NCBI GenBank assembly: GCA_037447655.1
Contig: JBBHKE010001223.1
Span: 238,936 to 302,935, forward strand
Length of the DNA stretch: 64,000 nucleotides
Direction: 5' to 3'
From: Zygnema cylindricum
Taxonomy: Eukaryota; Streptophyta; Zygnematophyceae; Zygnematales; Zygnemataceae
Made by a program: the position numbers and the translations under genes
The notes under the pieces: model-generated
What the model was told of the DNA's origin: nothing
The model's input: the letters and a program-made list of their open reading frames with translations, nothing else
Database searches by the model: none
Shown here: positions 56,797-64,000 of the stretch, piece after piece
Position numbering within the stretch: position 1 is the first letter of the stretch
How the letters are laid out: every line of letters begins with the position of its first letter

Positions 56797-56802
56797 TTTA
56801 TT
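56797..56802 (-). terminator. Polyadenylation signal AATAAA
   Basis: On the minus strand AATAAA lies about 30 bases after the TGA stop of the galactinol-synthase-like gene. Confidence 0.55.
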
Positions 56803-56831
56803 TACACACAACAGCCGACAAATCTAAATTC

Positions 56832-59638
56832 TCAGCCCAAACGCATATCATAAACCTTCTTCCAAATTTCAACAAAGCAATGTACTACTGGTAAACTCAA
56901 ATTTTCCTTTGTACGGTCATATTTCCAAGGTTTCGCGCCCACAACGGAAAAGTGTACAACTTTTACGCCGCCCAATTGTTGTACTTTTTGAGGATGGTTC
57001 CAAAGCAAAGGAATGAGCAAGTTGTAATCATTAGGAAGTTTGAAAAACTTTTCGTGAATAACCTCGTTCAGAAAATCCTGTTCTGCTAAGGGAGAGGGAG
57101 GAGTAAAAGCGAGTTTTTCCATAATGTCCTCGAAGACTTTGCGAGAGGGAGAGAGAACAAGAACACCCACGTTGAAATAGAGAGGAGGGAGGGAATCGGG
57201 TCCCTCCCATGGGTTCTTCAATGGATCTATTTGACAATATCCGTTTCTGCGTGAAGGTTTAAAAGATAACAATGTGTCGATATCATACATTTTTAATTAG
57301 GGTTTATCTACTACCTTCTGTAGTTCTGCTATAGTGTAAATTTAAAATTACCTAAAGCAGGAAAAGTATGAGTTCCTACTCCATTTAGAGTGCAAAAAAA
57401 GAAAGCGAATGTTTTTGTGCATTTTTTTGAACTAAAAATTATACACAGTAAATTATTCCCAGCCTATCTAGATTGCTCATCGACTCTTTAAACAGTACAG
57501 TTTTTAATCCAAACCAATCATCAACGTTGCCAAAAATTGTCGAATCTCATAACAAGTATACTTAACACTGTACAAACTTCCCATAACCGTACGAATGTTT
57601 AAGAACGCCGCAACCACAAAACAAAAGATAGCAAACCCTCACCTGCGACGTGACACGGGGTGACTCTCTCTCTCACAGAAGCAGTCCAAAGCCGCTCCCA
57701 CGGCCCCATCCGGAACAGTCCAAAAAAGATGATCCAAATTTTGCAAAACGAGCGTGTCTGCGTCCAAATAAATGACGCGATCGTGGCCGTCCATTTCCCA
57801 GATCCGCAGTTTTGTGTACAGCAGCTTGTAGTGCGACACCGAGAAATCCTCATCTTTGGCTCCCTGCGAATGGGAGGAAAGGTTTTTTTTTTTTTTGTCT
57901 ACAGAACAGATGGGAAAAGGAGGAAGAAGGCGAGGGGGGAGGGGAGGGGAAGGGAACGGAAGGGGGAAGGGGAGGAGGAGGGAGAAGGAAACAATAAGCA
58001 GCAGGGAATGGGGTGGAATCTACGAGAGGAGGGAAGGAAGGAAAATAGTGAGGAGATGGCCAGGGCGAAAGGGAAGGGTGAGAGGGTAAAGGTGAGGAAA
58101 TGGAAAGGAGGGAGATAAGGAGGATGGAAGGAAAGAAGGAACAGAAGAAGAGGTAGAGTGTAAAGAAGTGACGAGAAAGAGCTAAAGAGCAAACGAGCTA
58201 TACCTGGAAGGGAAGTAAGAACAACAGCTAAATAGGAAGAGAAGGAAAAAGAAGGAAATTGAGAAAAGGAAAGTGCGAGAGAGGGAAGACCTTCGGTGGC
58301 AAAATGGGTATTATCTCCATAATCTCGCAGTCGTGGCTCCTCAACACCTCCCTCTGCTCTTCTGGCACCTCCTCTCCCACTGCCACCACCAGGGGGTGCC
58401 TAGCGCCCACCATTTTCAGACTTTTCGCTAAAGCCACGACTCCCTGCCAACCACATTCTGACACGTGGCACAACTCAAAGAACTTTACACGGCCACAGTT
58501 GTGCGTAATTGGATGGGCTTCTTAAGATGAGGTGTACACATGTCTTCATACACACACTAAATGTTCAAAATTGGCACCGTATTATTACTTATTATATTAC
58601 ATTTGCCTTTACTCCATGTATGCAAGCAATTTGTAACATTTTGCTTGCACGCACGCATTAATGCATATGTCTTCCTCTTGTCTTTGTGCGCCCATAAACA
58701 ATGGATGTCAACCCAACAAATCGCTAAATGAACATGATGATAACGACGATGATGATGATGATCATCATCATCACATTGTGGTCACAAGGACATGTATCTC
58801 GCAAATCTGATGATCCTAGGTGCAATATGGTTTCGCATATTCGATAATGTCACAAGTGAGAGCCAGAATTTGGGATCAGCTTGAGAATACATTGAACTTC
58901 AACAATGATTGGCCCCATGGTTGGTTGATAAGCCATGAGGTGATTACATGGAGGAAGTTCCCCCGGATGCTGAAGGTGAATGGAACAGTTTTAGGGTGAA
59001 GTGTTTGTGACGCTACCAGAATTACCGTGCGAGTTGTACTGTTCACCCTGACAGCGTTACATTTGTAGATTCAATCCAGATTTTTTTTACGGACAGCTAG
59101 GGCCATGGCATGACATTGGTAGAATCTGCCTCTTCACCACTTTCTTGCTGATTTTTAATTTTAATTTGGTTTAATTTTGTTGAAATTCCTGCGCATGAAC
59201 TTCGTTTGTTTAATTCTACTTCTTCAAATGATCGGCACCGAAAGCAATAAATTTAGGAAACGATCTGGAAAAATAACGATGCTTTGCCATTATTGGAATT
59301 TTTAAATAGAATATGTTCAATTTTGGGTTCTGCTTCATTCGCAGATGCGGCTAAAGTGACATGATTATCCTTCTAACTCAAATATTTGCGCTACAAAAGC
59401 AATCATTGACGATGTCAAAATATAATTTTTCACTTCCAACAGATTCCATTGAATCAGGATTTCCACATACCTCTCTCTCTCCCTCTCCCTCTCCCTCTCC
59501 CTTAGTTTCAAACCAAACATAAAGCATTTATAGGAGGAGATTTCGCACCTTCCACCAATCGGACGTTCCCAAAAGCAGCGTCACGTATGCGTACCGCTTC
59601 ACTTTCGCGTCCTTTTCATCTTTTTGGGCAGAATCCAT
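56832..59638 (-). CDS. Galactinol-synthase-like glycosyltransferase (GT8), four exons, 292 residues
   Basis: I assembled four exons: 59638-59549, 58443-58291, 57863-57643 and 57246-56832. All introns are GT-AG and phases fit, giving 879 bases from ATG to TGA with no stop. Exon 1 encodes the start (KRYAYVTLLLGTSDWW, compare KRAYVTFLAG of galactinol synthases). Exon 2 holds GVVALAKSL and HPLVVAV. Exon 3 holds KLRIW, then IYLDADTLVLQNLDHLF with the metal-binding DxD (D115, D117) and ALDCFCE. Exon 4 begins NGYCQ and holds LYFNVGVLVL, PLAEQDFLN (206-215), LLWNHPQKV and VKVVHFSVVGAKPW with the conserved His (253). Known family members join UDP-galactose to myo-inositol, making galactinol for raffinose-type sugars, in the cytosol. 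The protein is shorter than typical plant enzymes (~330) and lacks their C-terminal APSAA. The exon-2 donor (AAG|GTCTTC) is weak. A related GT8 activity cannot be excluded. Confidence 0.85.
57890..58170 (-). other. Polypyrimidine-rich intron 2 of the GT8 gene
   Basis: The plus strand is almost pure purine (GGGGAGGGGAGGGGAAGGG type), so the transcript has a ~270-base pyrimidine tract within the 427-base intron 57864-58290. Such tracts can form triplex or G-quadruplex structures on the purine strand. Confidence 0.6.
58444..59548 (-). other. Intron 1 of the GT8 gene (1105 bp)
   Basis: It begins GTGCGA and ends TTGGCAG. It contains a (CTCTCC)n-like tract on the plus strand at 59466-59503 and the triplet palindrome GATGATGATGATGATCATCA at about 58748-58767. 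I see no other gene in it. Confidence 0.7.
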
Positions 59639-59639
59639 G

Positions 59640-60520
59640 ACAGAAAATTTGGTAAGAAAACCTGACGCCGCCTTGCACGGTATTATATCCTGCCACAGAA
59701 AATAGATTAGTTTAAATTTTCTAGTAATTTTCCCTATGTGATAGCTAGGGCTTAGGGATAAGGAGAGGGAGAGGGAGATGGAGAGGGAGAGGAAGAGAGA
59801 TCTGAGGAGATCCAGGAGTTGTGGCTGGTGCTATGACAGCCAGATGGCAGGGGCAACAGCGATCATCATCTGCTTCTCTTGCTGTATTTCAGTTTAGGAA
59901 GGCTTTTGGAAGAGAAATGTGAGCGTTGCAGTCGACCCTTCAAAATTTTGAAAAGCGGTGTAGAAGTATTCTGAGTGAAAATTTGAAAACGAGACGATGT
60001 GATTTTTTAACGGTCCAGATTTCAGCTTTGGGAACTCCATGCAAGTCACAGATGTCGGTGTGATGAGGTTTGGCTTTGGATTCATTGTTGGTTGCCGGAG
60101 CAACTGAAAAGGGTTGAAAACTTGAAATACATCTGCATGCATGGGCAATTGGGCAATGCATGCATCGGACTGCGTGTCTACCGCGTGGTACTGCAAGTAC
60201 AACGGTAAGCCACGTAATCCATGAAATAAAGTACGAAAACCAGAACAAAATAGGAAACATTCAAAGGAGTTACATGCATAGAGAAAACATATAATTTATC
60301 CATATCTACGTTTTTACACGCGTAGAGAAAACATATAATTTATCCATATCTACGTATTGCAGCATTAGCAAATCTTGTAGTCGCCACATGCATCAAAGTT
60401 GTATATCCACGTCATACATACACGTGCTATGCTACACGTCGTGATAACCGCCAGAGTGGAATAAAGTAAACTTTTTTGGCATTTTCCTCCACAATTCTGG
60501 GAAATCTAACATAAATACAG
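59640..60520. promoter_or_regulatory. Upstream region of the GT8 gene
   Basis: No gene is visible. On the minus strand ATATAATA lies 43-50 bases before the ATG (59681-59688) and a CT-rich tract (GA-rich on plus) at 59757-59803; both are common in plant core promoters or leaders. A 34-base segment (AGAGAAAACATATAATTTATCC) is repeated at 60278 and 60326. Confidence 0.35.
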
Positions 60521-60522
60521 TA

Positions 60523-61807
60523 TACCGTGAATTGTAAATAGAGTAGAGAAAAAATTAGAGTAAAAAAAAATAAAAAATAATAATTACAGTTATGAACTCT
60601 AATTTGTGTGATAGAACTTCTTCAAAAAGGAATTTACTCTAATTTGTTTAAGTATTCTAATTTGACGCGCTGAATATTTCAACTGTAAATTAAGTATTCG
60701 TACAGAATCTGACAAAACGTACAGTTTATCGTCACTATGACGTTTGCACTACGCTGTTTGTTAAAACGCAGTTTCATGATAACGGCCTGTATTAAATCAT
60801 TACTTTTACTTTTTTACTAAGGGTGTGTCCCCATGTACTTGTAACTTAGCGAAATTACTTTGTATTTTAGCGCGGATCCGCCGGACCCGGTTTTCAAGTG
60901 TCATTATGTCTGTAATGACGAAATCGTAACTTACGCTTGTGACGACTGTATACGTCGACAATACCTGTTACGGTTGTCAACGTCTACAATCTGTGGTCGC
61001 ACGATATTTTTTGTACCTGCGTGTGACGTCGCATGTCTTACCTTGACATTGTAGACGTACCGCCTTCCAGCCTGTGCAATTTCACGGTCGAAGATGAGGC
61101 GCTTTGCCTTCGCATTTCCTGTCCGGTCGACGAGAAATGGCATCGGAATTTGAAGACCCCTGCAAAAAAAAAATCCGTACTAGACCAAAACGGACAAATC
61201 CAAACAAATTGTGTACTTATCTTTGTCGTATTAGAACGCAAACGGACAAAACATAGCGAACTATGTACTTTTCTTTGTCCTTGGAAATCGTAGGATTTTT
61301 GTCGAAATTTACGGCACGCGCGAAAATATGTTCCTATTTGTCAATCGAAAAAACCTAATTTTAAATCACATCGCGCATGTGTTTTAAAGATAAGGTTGAA
61401 GATGACGTTTTTTGTCGTCGAAGTGGGTCGAAAAGCACAAGACGACAACTTTTCATACATCCTAAGTTCAGGGATGACGCAAATTGTATTCTACAAATTT
61501 GTGATTCCTTCGTACGGTTGCAACTTAGGCAGTACGGCGCTAAGTTTTACGGCAAAACAACAGAAAAAAACCCTTACTTATGCACATGGGGACATACCCT
61601 AAATTAAGTACAATTTTGCATGGTCAGACACCGACCGTACGCCACACTATTTAGAACGGCACTGTATTAGAGTTATTAACGCTCATTCAAAAATTACCTT
61701 AAAGAGTATAATGAGAAATTTAAAATCATTTACTTTGTTTAACATGATAGAGTCAAAATTGAGGGCGACCGAATTAGCGTTATTTACTCTAATTCCGATT
61801 CGCGGTG
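60523..61807 (-). mobile_element. TA-flanked TIR element T, copy 2, with an inserted element
   Basis: The ends match those of 26724-27333 in inverted order (TACCGTGAATTG at left, one change from CACCG; CCGATTCGCGGTG at right) and are flanked by TA. The PIF/Harbinger-like element 60821-61599 is inserted inside. Confidence 0.7.
60821..61599. mobile_element. PIF/Harbinger-like non-autonomous element, copy 2 (779 bp)
   Basis: Terminal inverted repeats GGGTGTGTCCCCATG and CATGGGGACATACCC are flanked by TAA (60818-60820 and 61600-61602). No transposase is encoded; the short open frames within are not recognised. Confidence 0.7.
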
Positions 61808-61819
61808 TACTGTACTGTA

Positions 61820-62019
61820 CACAGTGAATCGTTATTACCCTTATGTACTCTATATCGGCACCCCCAAAATTTTGACATTGATACCTTAAACAGAATAAAT
61901 TACAATATTTAAGGACGTGGACCATAATTTGCCACGTCTCTTGGCACTATATTAGAATGAATGACGCTAATTATTTCTTTACTCTAATAATTTCTTTAGT
62001 ATAATAACGATTCAAGGTG
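61820..62019 (-). mobile_element. MITE with TA target site, copy 2 (200 bp)
   Basis: Inverted copy of 24372-24570 with the same TA-flanked ends (CACAGTGAATCGTTATTA / TAATAACGATTCAAGGTG). Confidence 0.8.
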
Positions 62020-62470
62020 TATTGTACAATACTGTACTGTAGCATTACCTTCTGATATGCGTACGATCTTGATGCCTAGGTGGTGTACACCGAGCGAGAT
62101 ATGTCTTCCATGGTGTGTGTACTTTTTGCTAATCGACTCGTCGAGCCGTATTTTATGGTCATCAATTATCGCGATATCGTGAGTTTCGATGCTTTTGCTT
62201 CCACGCGCTAGTACAGCAGAGGTCGCAAACGGCCAACCGAAATCGTAACCGGCCGTTACCTGACCGCCCGCATCGGATCCGCAACGTATTCGGTTGCCAA
62301 ATTTGGGGGGTCGGGCAAATTCGAGCGGGTGATTCACAAAAAAAAAAAAAAAAACGGTTAAAGTCGGGTAAGCAAAAAACGAAAATAATTGAAGGTTTTG
62401 TACTTGTCCATACTATCCAACATTATTGTACTTTATACTCTTGGTATCGTGGAAGTACGTGACATCATGA
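62020..62470. repeat. Dispersed repeat, inverted relative of 30430-30690
   Basis: From about 62200 the sequence matches 30430-30690 in inverted orientation, with AACCG-rich motifs and a poly(A) run at 62338-62354. No gene is visible. Confidence 0.5.
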
Positions 62471-62473
62471 TTA

Positions 62474-62660
62474 CACCGTGAATCGTTATTAGCGAAACGA
62501 AACAATTAGTGTTATTTACGCTATTTGAGAATCTCCTTTTTTAGGGAAAAAACGTTTATTCTAATTTATCGTTTACTCTAATTTGTACATTGCTATATAA
62601 TAATTGTCGGAACATAATATATTCGCACTAAAATATGTGCATGTACAATATCACTCAAAT
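62474..62660 (+). mobile_element. Left part of a TA-flanked TIR element
   Basis: It begins CACCGTGAATCGTTATTAGCG after TA and is related to the inverted copy ending at 43767. The right end is not found, so it is truncated or interrupted. Confidence 0.5.
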
Positions 62661-62714
62661 AGTACATCGTCGCGTATTGTTGACATCCGCACATGCCAGA
62701 TAATTTTCACGCGG

Positions 62715-62760
62715 ATCATCATATACCTTTTACCTCCTGGTGAAGGCACTTTAGGATTGT
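62715..62760 (-). pseudogene. Possible copia integrase scrap
   Basis: On the minus strand KVPSPGGKRYMM matches the integrase of element D (RVPSPGGKRFMM) over twelve residues, then similarity stops. Confidence 0.3.
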
Positions 62761-62829
62761 GTTTCACTTTGGGAAAAAGTTTACTTAATAAAGATGAAAA
62801 GATTGTCTTTCAAGACGTTTCGAGATGTT

Positions 62830-63490
62830 GAAGAGATCGTATCCACATATTACGTTGAATAACCGGAATGTAAACCGTGGATGAAGGGACGATGAGACGC
62901 GATGGTGACATGCGTCTTGTCGAAACATCCTAAAATTATTTAAAAAATGAAAAGACAGGCTTCGCAACCAACGAAAAAAACAAAATTGTCAATGACGACT
63001 GTGATTCGTCGAAAAAGAATCTTTTTTATGGGGTCTGTCCGCATTTGGCGTTACCCTACGATATATATCACCTAAGCCAAATGTTGTATGTTAACTCCAT
63101 TTTTTTTCAATTACTCTAATATGTGTGCAATTGTGAATTCACACTAATATAAACGTCATCCTTACTTCATTACATATACAGTTTTCACTTTTGTATCAAT
63201 TAGGGTTTTCATTAAAGTTGAATAAGCTGTCGTCGCGAAATAGAATAAAGGTTTTCTGTAATTATGAATAAAACCTTCATTACAGTGACCACATACATAG
63301 TTGGGGTTGGCAGTAACAACACCAGAACGACACATCACACTGTTGTGTTATATTATGGAAAAATTTCGTAACTTTCGACATACACGCACGTCCAATGTTC
63401 ACACGATCGACCACGCAAACGACATTCGGACAAATGTGAACACGTATTTTGTTGTTCTCATTTGGCAATGTCAATGTCAAATATCATCAT
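62830..63490. other. Non-coding stretch upstream of the second hAT relic
   Basis: No gene or clear repeat is recognised. From about 63490 the sequence is homologous to 28270-28090 read on the minus strand. Confidence 0.4.
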
Positions 63491-63764
63491 TTTCGATAGT
63501 CGACGGTTCAATATGATTTATTTTGAATTCTATTAAGGATGGCTTTAATGTATTTTTCATAATAACTTGTTTTCTTAATAAATTTTTATACTTGAGTTCA
63601 TCACTATTTTCTTATCAATAATTTATATTTGTACGTTTTTTTTTTTTATTATTATTATTTGTTTGTCATAATGTAGTTTTTTTTTCGTCTATCTTTGGAA
63701 AAAAAATTGTTTCGTAGAGACTTCATATTGATCATGGTTAGAAATTGTATGATATTTTCTTATT

Positions 63765-64000
63765 GTTTTTTTTTCCAAGGTTTTCAAGCATTTTGTCAAG
63801 CATTGTTTGGTGTTGGTGTTTCGTCCAACAAAAGTGTTGATACCGACCAGCTTCTCTCGTCCATAAATAGCGTGAAAAACTACATTATATCGTTTGCCAA
63901 AAATATTTGTAGTTTGTGTTGTTTTTGGAAAGCTTTAAGTCTAAGCAAATTTAAAGGACGACGGAAAAATACATCTATAGGGACACGCGTCGTCACTTGA
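63765..64000 (+). pseudogene. Second hAT transposase relic (cut by window end)
   Basis: The plus strand encodes GFQAFCQALFGVGVSSNKSV and NSVKNYIISFAK, homologous to the relic at 27640-28071. After this the sequence diverges, and the frame meets TGA in the last three bases of the window. The DLW catalytic region is not reached. The BED exon present in copy 1 is replaced by unrelated sequence here. Confidence 0.6.

Noticed and set aside
57639-57853. An 84-codon minus-strand frame overlapping exon 3 of the GT8 gene in another frame
   Set aside because: Shadow of the exon; only the other frame gives the conserved GT8 motifs and phase-compatible splicing.

Overview
This window is nuclear DNA of a plant-type eukaryote, most likely a streptophyte with a large, transposon-rich genome (a charophyte alga or an early-diverging land plant; I cannot narrow it further). 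The reasons are spliceosomal introns, plant-type Ty1/copia and chromodomain Ty3/gypsy elements, primer-binding sites complementary to a plant initiator tRNA-Met, a galactinol-synthase-like gene, beta-expansin-like exons and a plastid transit-peptide-like exon. No bacterial gene organisation, rRNA or CRISPR array is visible.

Layout. 1-3670: a minus-strand copia-type element (family A) whose single open frame is gag fused in frame to remnants of pol. 3671-4802: LTR-like sequence ending in the same gag start as families A and D. 4803-8267 and 13574-17520: one 27-bp GC-rich minisatellite of about 7.4 kb, split by a rearranged chromodomain gypsy element (8273-13568) that carries an inverted LTR fragment at its 5' end. 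17530-18910: A-rich and AT-rich tandem repeats. 18940-23340: remnants of host genes (beta-expansin-like exons, a plastid-targeted first exon with two stops) among repeats and a direct duplication. 23340-24330: a 192-bp tandem repeat. 24370-30480: nested DNA-transposon remnants (TA-flanked MITEs, a TAA-flanked PIF/Harbinger-like element, two elements with 8-bp target duplications, a BED-type hAT transposase relic). 30950-36800: a non-LTR retrotransposon with 5' tandem monomers, a CCHC finger and a reverse transcriptase, interrupted by two solo LTRs. 37621-42938: a decayed copia element (family B). 43911-56116: copia family C carrying copia family D (49326-55767) inside its 5' LTR. 56832-59638: an apparently intact four-exon galactinol-synthase-like gene, the only convincing intact host gene. 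60520-64000: more DNA-transposon remnants, several being inverted copies of those at 24-31 kb.

The most unusual shared feature is in the copia elements. In all four families the LTR is followed directly by a primer-binding site matching the anticodon stem-loop of initiator tRNA-Met (half-tRNA priming, as in Drosophila copia), not the tRNA 3' end. The gag start codon lies inside the LTR, so the gag frame is read through the LTR end and the primer site, and every gag begins with a conserved VMG(P/L) translation of the primer site. Insertion order can be read from target duplications: D went into C; a family-A solo LTR and a C-like solo LTR went into the non-LTR element; the gypsy element went into the minisatellite.
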